A DNA stretch of 64,000 nucleotides from Clostridiaceae bacterium BL-3 (lineage in GTDB: Bacteria; Bacillota; Clostridia; Clostridiales; Clostridiaceae). The translations under genes and the position numbers were made by a program. Shown in pieces: positions 52,433 to 60,605 of this stretch. The stretch's first letter is position 1; each line of letters begins with the position of its first letter. The stretch is taken from positions 372,001 to 436,000 of the forward strand of contig CADDXC010000001.1 in NCBI GenBank assembly GCA_902809985.1. The letters are read 5' to 3'. Below the pieces are notes generated by a model. The model saw nothing but the letters and a program-made list of their open reading frames with translations. It was not told where the DNA came from and did no database searches.

Positions 52433-53257
52433 ATGGATTATTTATCAAGAGAAAGTGCACCTTTTTCAGATGATTTGTGGGGAAAAATAGATGATACAGT
52501 TGTTAATACTGCAAGCCGCGTGTTGATTGGAAGACGTTTTTTAGATATTTTTGGACCTCTTGGTGCGGGTATACAAAGTATAAGTTCGGACAATCTTGAT
52601 GAGAGCGGATCGATAGAAGAGGAAACTTCAGAGGGAATATCGAGAATTAAGAACAGAAAATATGAGGAGATACCACTTGTGTATAGTGATTTCACTCTTC
52701 TTTGGAGAGACATTGAAAACAGTGAAAAACTGGGTTATCCACTGGATCTATCAGCAGCTGTGTCCGCTGCAGAAGCATGTGCGCGAAAAGAGGACAAGCT
52801 GATTTTCCTGGGAAATGAGAATTTTGGATATGAGGGAATTTTTAATGCAAAGGGTACTAATAAAGTAGAGAAGAGTGAATGGAAATCGGGAGAAAATCCA
52901 TTTACGGATATTGCTTCAGCTGTCGAAATTTTGACCAAGCAGGGTATTTATGGAAGACTCGCATTAATTGTAAGTCCTGATCTGTACCTGCAGATGCAGC
53001 GTATACAACCTGGAACAGGAGTGCTTGAAATTGATAGAATTGGTAAGCTCCTGAATGGGAATATATTTACAAGTCCTGTTCTTGGAACAAATAAGGGGGC
53101 ACTTTTATGTACTGAACCTAATTATATAGACATTGTAATAGGTCAGGATATAGCAACAGCATACCTTGAACTCAGGGAATTAAATCATACTCTTAGAGTT
53201 TTAGAAACGGTGCTTTTGAGAATTAAAAACAGAAAATCCATAGTTATTTTTGAATGA
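52433..53257 (+). CDS. Family 1 encapsulin nanocompartment shell protein
   Basis: A 274-residue HK97-fold shell protein that self-assembles into a hollow icosahedral compartment. Marks: the N-terminal helix that contacts cargo (LSRESAPFSDDLWGKID), the VLIGRRFLDIFGPLGAG strand, RDIENSEKLGYPLDLSAA, then IYGRLALIVSPDLYLQMQR and IVIGQDIATAYL. Length is normal for family 1. The ATG at 52433 follows GAGGGGGG by 8 bases. Together with the ferritin-like cargo it forms a complete iron-storage compartment. Confidence 0.95.
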   Translation: MDYLSRESAPFSDDLWGKIDDTVVNTASRVLIGRRFLDIFGPLGAGIQSISSDNLDESGSIEEETSEGISRIKNRKYEEIPLVYSDFTLLWRDIENSEKLGYPLDLSAAVSAAEACARKEDKLIFLGNENFGYEGIFNAKGTNKVEKSEWKSGENPFTDIASAVEILTKQGIYGRLALIVSPDLYLQMQRIQPGTGVLEIDRIGKLLNGNIFTSPVLGTNKGALLCTEPNYIDIVIGQDIATAYLELRELNHTLRVLETVLLRIKNRKSIVIFE

Positions 53258-53272
53258 TTGGATTTTAATTAG

Positions 53273-53307
53273 AGAAGCAAATTCTTTAGGGAATTTGTTT
53301 CTTTTTT
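53273..53307 (+). terminator. Rho-independent terminator after encapsulin
   Basis: The stem GAAGCAAATTC/GAATTTGTTTC, with one G-T pair, is followed by six T. It ends the two-gene operon about 20 bases after the stop. Confidence 0.87.
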
Positions 53308-53400
53308 ACGATACAATATATTGTGATTGTGCTTGACAATTCTGTGAGTTTGTGAGAAACTGAATTTGTCATATAATAACTTTATTAAAAAATAAAAGAA

Positions 53401-53555
53401 AAATATATAGGTGAATTTTACTTAAAAGGAAAGCAAGATGAAAAGTCTGCACGGTCCCGCCGCTGTGAAAGAGGAGCCCTTATAAAATATGCCACTGGGA
53501 AACTGGGAAGGCTATAAGGGTGATGAATCCAAGTCAGAAGACCTGCCTATATATT
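53401..53555 (+). ncRNA. Cobalamin riboswitch
   Basis: An adenosylcobalamin-type aptamer. The closing stem pairs AATATATAGG (53402-53411) with CCTATATATT (53545-53554). The core CCGCCGCTGTGA and GCCACTGGGAA are typical, and the B12 box AGTCAGAAGACCTGCC (53532-53547) matches the consensus. It lies upstream of cbiMNQO, the cobalt importer, so high cobalamin should switch off cobalt uptake. A large terminator follows about 70 bases later. Confidence 0.94.
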
Positions 53556-53595
53556 AGTGACCATTCGACTCTACGAGTGATAGGGAGGTGACTAG

Positions 53596-53631
53596 ATGGT
53601 GAAATTTTATGATTCTTTATATAAATCATAA
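53596..53631 (+). CDS. Possible leader peptide between riboswitch and terminator
   Basis: ATG at 53596 follows GGGAGGTG by 5 bases and opens an 11-residue frame, MVKFYDSLYKS, that stops with TAA at 53629-53631. The last codons lie inside the ascending arm of the terminator hairpin (from 53623). A ribosome there would block the hairpin. The ribosome site is stronger than chance would suggest, but a role is unproven. Confidence 0.4.
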   Translation: MVKFYDSLYKS

Positions 53632-53662
53632 CCCCTTAGCATTTGCTGAGGGGTTATGATTT
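53623..53662 (+). terminator. Riboswitch expression-platform terminator
   Basis: AAATCATAACCCCTTAGC (53623-53640) pairs with GCTGAGGGGTTATGATTT (53645-53662), an 18-base stem with one G-T pair and loop ATTT. The T run after it is broken (ATTTGGCTTTGG). It lies about 50 bases before cbiM. Confidence 0.85.
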
Positions 53663-53711
53663 ATTTGGCTTTGGTTTAAAATATTACAATTAAACTAGGG
53701 GGTATTAAAAA

Positions 53712-54380
53712 ATGCATATTGAAGATGGTATTTTATCGCCTCAAGCGTGGGGAACATGGTATGCAATAAGTGCTGTGTTTATGGTACCTGGAGTTAAAGA
53801 AATCAAGAAAAGAGTTAAAGAAAATTTATATTATAAACCATTTTTAGCAATGGTAGGAGTAGCTGTGTTTGTCATATCATGTATGCATATTCCTGTACCT
53901 GTGACAGGTTCCTGCTCTCACCCATGTGGTACTGCACTGGCGGCTATTATTGTTGGGCCCTTTGCTACAGGAGTGATTTCAGCTATTGTATTGTTTTTTC
54001 AGGCTATATTTCTGGGACATGGAGGTATAACTACTATTGGTGCCAATACTTTTTCTATGGGTATAGCGGCAGGTATTTTGGGATATCTGTGCTGGAAAAT
54101 TTTAAGATATTTTAAGAGTCCCATCTGGCTGGCAGCGGGAATAGCGGGTTTCATGGGTGACATAATTACTTATCTGGTAGCTGCTTTGGAGTTGGCAATA
54201 AGTTTACATGGACATGTTCCTTTGATGAAGCAGTGGATGATATTCTTTTTAGGCTATGGACCTACGCAACTGCCTTTAGCTATTGCAGAAGGTGTGTTTA
54301 CAGCTTTGGTTCTTCAGGTTATGGTAAAAAGGAGACCTGATTTGTTACCTGGTATACTTAAAAAAGGGGAGGCGAGGTAA
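53712..54380 (+). CDS. cbiM: Cobalt ECF transporter S component CbiM
   Basis: A 222-residue membrane protein that captures cobalt. The N-terminus is MHIEDGILSPQAW, whose Met-His end forms the metal site in this family. Further marks: MHIPVPVTGSCSHPCGTALAAI and FFQAIFLGHGGITTIGANTFSMG. About six membrane segments. Under the cobalamin riboswitch. AGGGGGT precedes the ATG. Confidence 0.95.
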   Translation: MHIEDGILSPQAWGTWYAISAVFMVPGVKEIKKRVKENLYYKPFLAMVGVAVFVISCMHIPVPVTGSCSHPCGTALAAIIVGPFATGVISAIVLFFQAIFLGHGGITTIGANTFSMGIAAGILGYLCWKILRYFKSPIWLAAGIAGFMGDIITYLVAALELAISLHGHVPLMKQWMIFFLGYGPTQLPLAIAEGVFTALVLQVMVKRRPDLLPGILKKGEAR

Positions 54381-54382
54381 TT

Positions 54383-54727
54383 ATGGAATCAAGCAACAGT
54401 ATGGGCAGCAAAAAAGGCAAGAGTATTAAATTTTTAGACAAATTTACACGTGTTATGTTAACAGTTATGATAATTATATTTATATTTATATTTGGAGCAT
54501 CGAAGTACATGGTCAATCATAAAATGGAAGCCGGAGGTACGGATGACAAAGTGAATACTATGGCTTCTGTTACAGCTAAGACAGACCATAAACCTTTTAT
54601 CGAGCTTCCTGGTGATGCACAGGTAGGAGCATTTTCTGTAGCAAATTTTTTCGCAGGTTTAATAGTGGGACATCATTGGGAAAAATTATTTGGCGATTCC
54701 AGTAAAAATAAGTTAAAGGAAGAATAA
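54383..54727 (+). CDS. cbiN: Cobalt transporter auxiliary subunit CbiN
   Basis: A 114-residue protein with two membrane segments (VMLTVMIIIFIFIFGASKY and FSVANFFAGLIVGHHW) joined by an outside loop containing KMEAGGTDDK. The order M-N-Q-O and the two-segment layout identify CbiN, which aids cobalt loading into CbiM. The N-terminal 25 residues are a lysine-rich extension. It starts 2 bases after cbiM. Confidence 0.88.
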   Translation: MESSNSMGSKKGKSIKFLDKFTRVMLTVMIIIFIFIFGASKYMVNHKMEAGGTDDKVNTMASVTAKTDHKPFIELPGDAQVGAFSVANFFAGLIVGHHWEKLFGDSSKNKLKEE

Positions 54728-54730
54728 ATT

Positions 54731-55510
54731 ATGGAACTATCTTCATTTGGCAGGATATCTGGCAATAAAAGTTTTTTACACCGTTTAGATGGAAGAGTAA
54801 AAACCGTACTGTTTTTAAGTGCAATTATAATAACAACTTTTTTGTCCAAGTGGTATCTTATAGTATCTCTGTGGATGCTGTCTATAATTGGATATTATAC
54901 TTTGGGTGTTCCCTGGAAAAGACTTATAAAAAGGCTTCTCATACCTTTTAGTATAGCATGGCTTGTATTTGTAAGTGTACTTTTTACAAATGGGGAAACT
55001 GTTTTAACATATATTCCCTTTGGAACTTATCATCTGAATATATACAGAGAGGGACTTGCGCTTGGAACTTTATTGATGCTGAGAATAATGGCTGCAGTTA
55101 GTCTTGCATGCATACTTTCTTTTTGCACTCCGATGATTGAAATACTGGAAACCCTCAGAATACTAAAAGTTCCTTCGATTATAATAGATTTAGCTGATAT
55201 GATGTATAGGTACATATTTATAATTGAAGATACGGGCAAAAATATGAGATATGCACAACTAAGTCGTATGGGGGATAGATCCAGCTGGCTGCGTCGTATA
55301 GAGGATACGGGCAAAATAGCGGTGTATATTATGATAGAATCTTTAGATCGAAGTGTAAGAGTTTATAATGCTATGCTTTCAAGAGGATGTAATGAAGATA
55401 GTAGACAAGCTAAGTTTTTTACTTACCCTATTCCAGCTGGAGATTTTCGTTTTGGAATTTTGATAATGGCTTTATTGATGGTTTTAATTTTGATAAATAT
55501 ATTTGTTTAA
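54731..55510 (+). CDS. cbiQ: Cobalt ECF transporter T component CbiQ
   Basis: A 259-residue membrane protein that links CbiM to the ATPase. Marks: LDGRVKTVLFLSAIIITTF, then SRMGDRSSWLRRIEDTGKIA and RSVRVYNAMLSRGCN, the coupling helices with the Ala/Ser-Arg-Gly type motif. About five membrane segments. It starts 3 bases after cbiN, so expression is coupled. Confidence 0.92.
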   Translation: MELSSFGRISGNKSFLHRLDGRVKTVLFLSAIIITTFLSKWYLIVSLWMLSIIGYYTLGVPWKRLIKRLLIPFSIAWLVFVSVLFTNGETVLTYIPFGTYHLNIYREGLALGTLLMLRIMAAVSLACILSFCTPMIEILETLRILKVPSIIIDLADMMYRYIFIIEDTGKNMRYAQLSRMGDRSSWLRRIEDTGKIAVYIMIESLDRSVRVYNAMLSRGCNEDSRQAKFFTYPIPAGDFRFGILIMALLMVLILINIFV

Positions 55511-55522
55511 AGGAGAATGGTT

Positions 55523-56356
55523 ATGTCACTTATTGAAGTGGATAAAGTCAGCTATGCCTATAGTGATGGCAGCCTGGCACTTAGAAATGTTAATATGAAG
55601 ATAAAAAGGGGAGAAAAAGTGGCAATACTGGGGCCAAATGGAGCAGGTAAATCGACACTTTTCCACCTATTTAATGGAATTTCAAAACCTAAATCCGGCA
55701 TTATTACGATAAATGGACTGAAAGTATGCAAAAAAAATTTAGTTAAAATAAGACAGATGGTAGGCATGGTATTTCAGGATTCCGATGATCAACTTTTTAA
55801 TTCTACAGTTCGCCAGGAAATAGCCTATGGTCTTTTAAACATGGGAATGAGCGGAAAGAAGTTAGAAGATACCATAGCATGGGCGTTAGATGTGGTTGGA
55901 ATGAAAGGATATGATGACAAAAGTCCCCATAATTTAAGCGGAGGACAGAAAAAGAGGATTGCACTTGCAAGTGTTCTCGCTATGAAGCCCGAGGTGATGG
56001 TGCTGGATGAACCTACTGCAGCTCTTGATCCCAGGGGAGTATACAAGTTGATTAAGCTTTTGGATCTTATAAATAAAAAGCTGAAAATTACTTTGATTTT
56101 TGCCACCCATGATGTAGATACAGTTCCTCTTTTAGCTGATACAGTTTATCTTTTAGATAAAGGAAGCATTGTGATGGGAGGTACTACTGAAGAAGTATTC
56201 AATCAAAAAGAGCTTATTCGAAAAATTAATTTAAGGCTTCCAAGAGTAGCTCATTTAGTTGAAATACTAGGTAAGGATGGAATGTTAAATGTGGATAGCC
56301 TTCCACTTACTATTGGTCAGGCAAAAGAAGTTCTGGAAAACCACCGGGGGTCGTGA
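55523..56356 (+). CDS. cbiO: Cobalt ECF transporter ATPase CbiO
   Basis: A 277-residue ABC ATPase that powers cobalt import. Walker A is GPNGAGKST, the Q-loop is VFQDSDDQLFN, the signature LSGGQKKR, Walker B VMVLDEPTAALDP, and the H-loop FATHD. I prefer the ATG at 55523, 6-7 bases after AAGGAGA, over that at 55517. It is the last gene of the operon; the convergent AEC gene ends 29 bases on. Confidence 0.94.
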   Translation: MSLIEVDKVSYAYSDGSLALRNVNMKIKRGEKVAILGPNGAGKSTLFHLFNGISKPKSGIITINGLKVCKKNLVKIRQMVGMVFQDSDDQLFNSTVRQEIAYGLLNMGMSGKKLEDTIAWALDVVGMKGYDDKSPHNLSGGQKKRIALASVLAMKPEVMVLDEPTAALDPRGVYKLIKLLDLINKKLKITLIFATHDVDTVPLLADTVYLLDKGSIVMGGTTEEVFNQKELIRKINLRLPRVAHLVEILGKDGMLNVDSLPLTIGQAKEVLENHRGS

Positions 56357-56384
56357 ATAAATTGTGAACAAAGCTTAAATTTTT

Positions 56385-57296
56385 CTAGAAGCACAGTTTG
56401 ATTATTATAGGTATGGTTATTATGGACAACAGGGAAGAAAAAGATACTATAAAGGCTGAATACTCCTTGTCCTTGTTGAAATTTTCTGCAAAGATTGTTG
56501 TAAAAGCGCCGGCAGGCATAGCCTGCATTAAAATCAGCGTTTTTATGACAATGGAATTTTCACCACATAAAATTGAAATAAGATACAGTGCTCCAGGTAA
56601 AATTATGAGTTTTATGAGTGAGCCATAGTACAAACTCTTGTCCTTTATAATCTTTCTAAGCTCACTTCTTGACAACAAACTTCCTATTATAAGCATGGAT
56701 ATTGGGGTGGTAAGTCCTCCCACCATATTTATGGTATCCATGAGTATAATAGGTATTTTTATTGAAAAAATCATTATTATGAGTCCTATAAAAGAGGAAA
56801 TTATTCCAGGATTTTTTAAAGATTTTTTCAGGCCTTTGAGGCTCTTTTTATTATTAAAGAGCATTACTCCGTAAGTCCATACAAAAATGTTGAAAAGTAT
56901 ATTGAAAACAGCAGCATACACCACTCCTTCCTTTCCAAAAACGCTTTGGGCCACCGGAAATCCCATGAAACCGCAGTTGGAAAACATCATGGCAAACTCA
57001 AGAGTATTTCTTTTTTTCTTATCGATTATAAGGAGCAGTGGTTTTACCAAAAAGGGAGTCAGTGCAAATATTAAAAAGCTGTATATAAATGATTTTGTTA
57101 CGTTATCTGCTATCTCGGGTCCGTAAGAAATACTGAAGGAGGAAATGATCAGAAAAGGGGTTGTTATCTCTACCAACAGCTTGGACAATCCATTTGAAAA
57201 ATTTTCTCCTATTATGTCTTTTTTCCCGCCGTAAAAACCCACCAGGGCGACTAGAAATAGTGATGTTATCTGTGTGATTACCGTGTTAACTCCCAT
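56385..57296 (-). CDS. AEC family (auxin efflux carrier-like) transporter
   Basis: A 303-residue membrane protein with about ten hydrophobic segments, of the AEC family, which includes malate and other organic-acid carriers. Marks: the conserved TTPFLIISSFS near residue 40, MMFSNCGFMGFPVAQSVFGKEG in the centre, and LILMQAMPAGAFTTIFAENF near the end. The substrate cannot be told. The N-terminal start MGVNTVITQIT is accepted without a clear ribosome site. It stands alone, convergent with cbiO. Confidence 0.85.
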   Translation of the reverse strand: MGVNTVITQITSLFLVALVGFYGGKKDIIGENFSNGLSKLLVEITTPFLIISSFSISYGPEIADNVTKSFIYSFLIFALTPFLVKPLLLIIDKKKRNTLEFAMMFSNCGFMGFPVAQSVFGKEGVVYAAVFNILFNIFVWTYGVMLFNNKKSLKGLKKSLKNPGIISSFIGLIIMIFSIKIPIILMDTINMVGGLTTPISMLIIGSLLSRSELRKIIKDKSLYYGSLIKLIILPGALYLISILCGENSIVIKTLILMQAMPAGAFTTIFAENFNKDKEYSAFIVSFSSLLSIITIPIIIKLCF

Positions 57297-57423
57297 ATTT
57301 AAACCTTCCTGTAAATTTTATTCCCGTTGACTAGCATAGCAAGTATTGTTATAAAAGTCAACAATCAGCATATCTTTAAGTTATGAATAGAAAGTACTGT
57401 TGTTTATGAGTTTTAAATAAAAA

Positions 57424-57582
57424 TGTGATATATTATCAAAACTTCATGCAGACCTTGAGTATGAAAGTCCTATGCCCTATTTTTTTGATATTGTGGATTA
57501 TACGCATTTGAATCATCAAAAATTAAAAGAACACATCGATAGAGTAGGAAAAATTATTTACAAGAATAAAAAAAGAGGTTAG
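57424..57582 (+). pseudogene. Remnant of an MNT-type nucleotidyltransferase
   Basis: About 52 codons from KCDILSKLHADLEYESP to a TAG stop include PYFFDIVDYTHLNHQKL and HIDRVGKIIY, the C-terminal half of small nucleotidyltransferase-domain proteins of the MNT antitoxin type. An in-frame TAA lies immediately upstream and the catalytic GSRARG part is absent. No HEPN partner gene is near. The tail overlaps the end of the YitT gene by 4 bases. Confidence 0.7.
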
Positions 57583-58352
57583 ATCAAGTGTTTCTTGGGT
57601 TCAGATGGAGTTTGTTTATAAGAAATACTTTTCTCCATCTGAACATTATTTAATATTTGTTCTTTGCACTTTTTTTCAAGTTTGTTATCTGCGCCTTTGA
57701 TATTTCTGTATAAATCTATGAAATTCATATGATGGGTATTTTTAGAGTCATATTTTCCTATTCTGAAGGTAAATTCCACAGCAGGTCCAATTCCCACTGC
57801 AGATATCAGAGTGCCAATTCCAGCAGGGCCTCCTAAAAAGAATCCTATTATCAAAACTGTAATTTCCATGCTTCCTCTTATAAGCCACACTGGTTTATTC
57901 AGCTTTTTTACAAGACCTTCCATGAGTCCGTCTCTGGGACCAGCGCCCAGCTCAACTCGCAGATAAAAATATGTGGATATGCCCATGAGTATAATAGATA
58001 GTATGAGCATCAATATTTTCCCTGTAATATTTTGAGGTGTTCTAAATATACCTGTGTTGTTCATTAAATCCACGAAGATTCCAACGAAAAACATATTAAA
58101 CACGCTTCCAATTCCGGGAATTACTCCGAGAAAAATCGAAAGCAGTATTATGCCAAGGCCTACGATTTGAGTTACTTGTCCTAAAGAAAAAATGGAATGA
58201 TTTACTATACCCATGTGAAAAACATCCCAGGGGCTCATTCCAAGTTTTGAATAGAGTGCCAGAAGTATTGATATAGAACATAAAAAAAAGCCAAAAAATA
58301 GAGAAGGCATTTTAAATAATAATTCTATACATATGCTTTTATAAAATTTCAT
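57579..58352 (-). CDS. YczE/YitT-type membrane protein
   Basis: A 257-residue protein with five predicted membrane segments, then about 60 hydrophilic residues. It resembles the YczE/YyaS/YitT family: LFFGFFLCSISILLALYSKLGMSPWDVFHMGI, and RVELGAGPRDGLMEGLVKKLNKPVW. The function of the family is unknown. The Lys-rich soluble tail (residues 200-257) is longer than usual. The start codon and ribosome site on the minus strand are acceptable but not strong. Confidence 0.8.
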   Translation of the reverse strand: MKFYKSICIELLFKMPSLFFGFFLCSISILLALYSKLGMSPWDVFHMGIVNHSIFSLGQVTQIVGLGIILLSIFLGVIPGIGSVFNMFFVGIFVDLMNNTGIFRTPQNITGKILMLILSIILMGISTYFYLRVELGAGPRDGLMEGLVKKLNKPVWLIRGSMEITVLIIGFFLGGPAGIGTLISAVGIGPAVEFTFRIGKYDSKNTHHMNFIDLYRNIKGADNKLEKKCKEQILNNVQMEKSISYKQTPSEPKKHLI

Positions 58353-58413
58353 GATTTATTCCACCGTCTCTTTCCACAATGTAATTTTATATTAGAAGTT
58401 TAATAGAGAATTG

Positions 58414-59643
58414 TCAACTACTATAATATTTAAAGCAATTCCGGCCGCTTTTTTTTGCAAGATAAAGTGCTTTGTCTGCATTATTAATGCATTTTTGTAT
58501 ATCGTCTTCGCTAATTATATGCATGGAAAATACACCTAAACTCACAGTTATAAAAGAAGAGCACTTTAGAGCCTCATTTGAGACTTGAATTTTAGAAATA
58601 GCATCCATTATATTTTTGGCAGTTTTTAAAATGTCTTTTTTTCCTGTATTAAAGGCTGCATAAATGAATTCATCACCGCCCCACCTGGCAGCAAATCCAG
58701 AAAATTGCTTGGCAATTGAATTTATCTGTCCGGCTGTTTTTACAAGCACTTTATCTCCATATATATGTCCATAACTATCGTTAAACCATTTAAAATTGTC
58801 AATATCTATTACTATTATGGAAAGCAAAAAATTTGTCTGATTGGTATTTTCGAAAGGTATATGCATATAGTTGTTGAAACTTCTTCTATTTGCAATACCT
58901 GTCAGCTCGTCAATAGATGAAAGGCTTTTAAGCAGTCTGTTTGCCTCTTCCAATTTATTGTTAATGGATTTATTCAGTAATGTTTCATACCTCAAAAGCC
59001 GGTTTGATTTTTTTAACATTGTAGTGCTCTTATATGTTTTACAATAATTATTATATATAACTCTTGAAACAAAAAAACAGATTGGAATAAATAGGCCCAG
59101 ATTAAAATAATGTGTAATCAATGTGATACTGTATTTTTGAAAAAATGGTAATCCTATAATTAGAACCAGGGAGGATGATAAAATTGAAATCAAAAAACTG
59201 CCTGTAGACATTATAAAAAAGCTGGAACAGGTCATCATATTTATCATAAAAACCATCAGGTGGCCATAGTGTTCCTGGTCAATTAAGGAAATGATACTTC
59301 CCCATATCATGATAAAATTTATATAAAGCACTATTGTAAGTTCATTTTTCCTTATTGTTTTGACAGTGTTATTTGCAATTTGGAAGTTTTTATAATATAT
59401 TGATAAAAATAGCAAGTTCATTCCGATAAAAATTATATAAAATGGCAGATAAATAAAGATATAATCTTTATAGGGATAATATATTGAGCCTGCGATATTT
59501 ACGATTATGAACCATATTTGACAGATAATAAATACTTTTGCCAGTATCCTTAATCTTGAGATATTATTTTTGACCATATCTGTTCTGAAATTTATATCAT
59601 CGTATTTTTGGAAAAAGATCTTCTTAAAAAAATTGTTTTTCAT
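58414..59643 (-). CDS. Membrane diguanylate cyclase (GGDEF)
   Basis: A 409-residue enzyme predicted to make cyclic di-GMP. About six membrane segments occupy residues 30-200, followed by a coiled linker and a GGDEF domain (from residue ~250) with IDNFKWFNDSYGHIYGDKVL and the intact signature RWGGDEF. The usual inhibitory RxxD before the signature is not seen (KQFSGFAARWGGDEF), so product inhibition may be weak. The ATG at 59643 follows GAGGGATG; the frame continues to 59673 without a site. Confidence 0.87.
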   Translation of the reverse strand: MKNNFFKKIFFQKYDDINFRTDMVKNNISRLRILAKVFIICQIWFIIVNIAGSIYYPYKDYIFIYLPFYIIFIGMNLLFLSIYYKNFQIANNTVKTIRKNELTIVLYINFIMIWGSIISLIDQEHYGHLMVFMINMMTCSSFFIMSTGSFLISILSSSLVLIIGLPFFQKYSITLITHYFNLGLFIPICFFVSRVIYNNYCKTYKSTTMLKKSNRLLRYETLLNKSINNKLEEANRLLKSLSSIDELTGIANRRSFNNYMHIPFENTNQTNFLLSIIVIDIDNFKWFNDSYGHIYGDKVLVKTAGQINSIAKQFSGFAARWGGDEFIYAAFNTGKKDILKTAKNIMDAISKIQVSNEALKCSSFITVSLGVFSMHIISEDDIQKCINNADKALYLAKKSGRNCFKYYSS

Positions 59644-59806
59644 AAGACATCCCTCTGAATAAGTTATGGACAATTATATCATTCTATTTTATAAAAATCA
59701 ATAAAAAGGACAACTATCCTATGAAGTATTTGAGTACATTCACTTTGACAAATAGGGTAAAATAGATATTGATGGGTGATACTATATTTGCTGTAGGAGA
59801 ATAATA

Positions 59807-60535
59807 ATGTATAGAAAATTAAAGATAGTGAACAGGGGAACTGATCCCGAGGACAACAGGTGGTTTTCAAAAGAATCTGTTTTAAAGCTTCAAAAAGCAC
59901 AGCAGGAGGTAGAATGGCTTCTTAACAGGAATTATAAAGTATCTTTTATTTTAGAGATGGTTGGGAATCATTATCAGTTCTCCTCCAGACAAAGAGATGC
60001 TTTGAGGCGTTCAACTGCATCCTATGAAAAAATAAAAATAAGAAAATCGAAATGCCTTCCTCCTGATTCATTGAGAGACGAGTTTTTGTATATAGATGGA
60101 TTTAATCTTATTATTACATTGGAAACAGCCTTTTCGGGGGCTCCTGTGATTTTGTGTAATGATGGGACTTTCAGGGATTTAGCAGGTCTTAGAGGTACCT
60201 ATAATATTGTTGACAAAACCCATTATGCTCTGAATGCCATAGGGAAAAAACTTGATGATATGCATGTCTGCGGGGTCAATTTCCTGCTTGACAGGGGCGT
60301 ATCAAATTCGGGAAGGCTGAAAAAATTTATTTTGGAACATTCTGTAGAATGGCATGCCGATACGGAAGTAAATCTTATGAATGGGGTGGATTCTTTTTTA
60401 TATGAAAAGGAAAATATAGTGACAAGCGATTCTATAATACTTGATGAATGTTTCAGCTGGTGCAATCTTGCCAGGTCTATTATAGAGGATTACATAACCG
60501 ATGCTAATATAGTGAATTTAAGTGGTAAAATATAA
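59807..60535 (+). CDS. DUF434 family protein
   Basis: A 242-residue cytoplasmic protein that matches DUF434: residues 10-65 hold LQKAQQEVEWLLNRNYKV and FSSRQRDALRRSTAS, then YIDGFNLIITLETAFSGAPVILCNDGTFRD, which resembles a nuclease-like (PIN/toprim) strand with Asp. GTYNIVDKTHYAL is also conserved in this family. Function unknown. An AGGAGAA site precedes the ATG. It is convergent with the histidine kinase gene. Confidence 0.8.
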   Translation: MYRKLKIVNRGTDPEDNRWFSKESVLKLQKAQQEVEWLLNRNYKVSFILEMVGNHYQFSSRQRDALRRSTASYEKIKIRKSKCLPPDSLRDEFLYIDGFNLIITLETAFSGAPVILCNDGTFRDLAGLRGTYNIVDKTHYALNAIGKKLDDMHVCGVNFLLDRGVSNSGRLKKFILEHSVEWHADTEVNLMNGVDSFLYEKENIVTSDSIILDECFSWCNLARSIIEDYITDANIVNLSGKI

Positions 60536-60555
60536 GAAAAACTTAAATGGGCATA

Positions 60556-60589
60556 AAGTTCAAAGATCCAAACTTTGAACTTCATTTTT
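60556..60589. terminator. Palindromic terminator between convergent genes
   Basis: The stem AAGTTCAAAG/CTTTGAACTT with a 7-base loop is followed by CATTTTT. The arm sequence is the same as in the outer arm of the repeat at 482-569, so it may be a minimal member of that family. Confidence 0.75.
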
Positions 60590-60605
60590 AAAACAGCCGA
60601 TTTTT

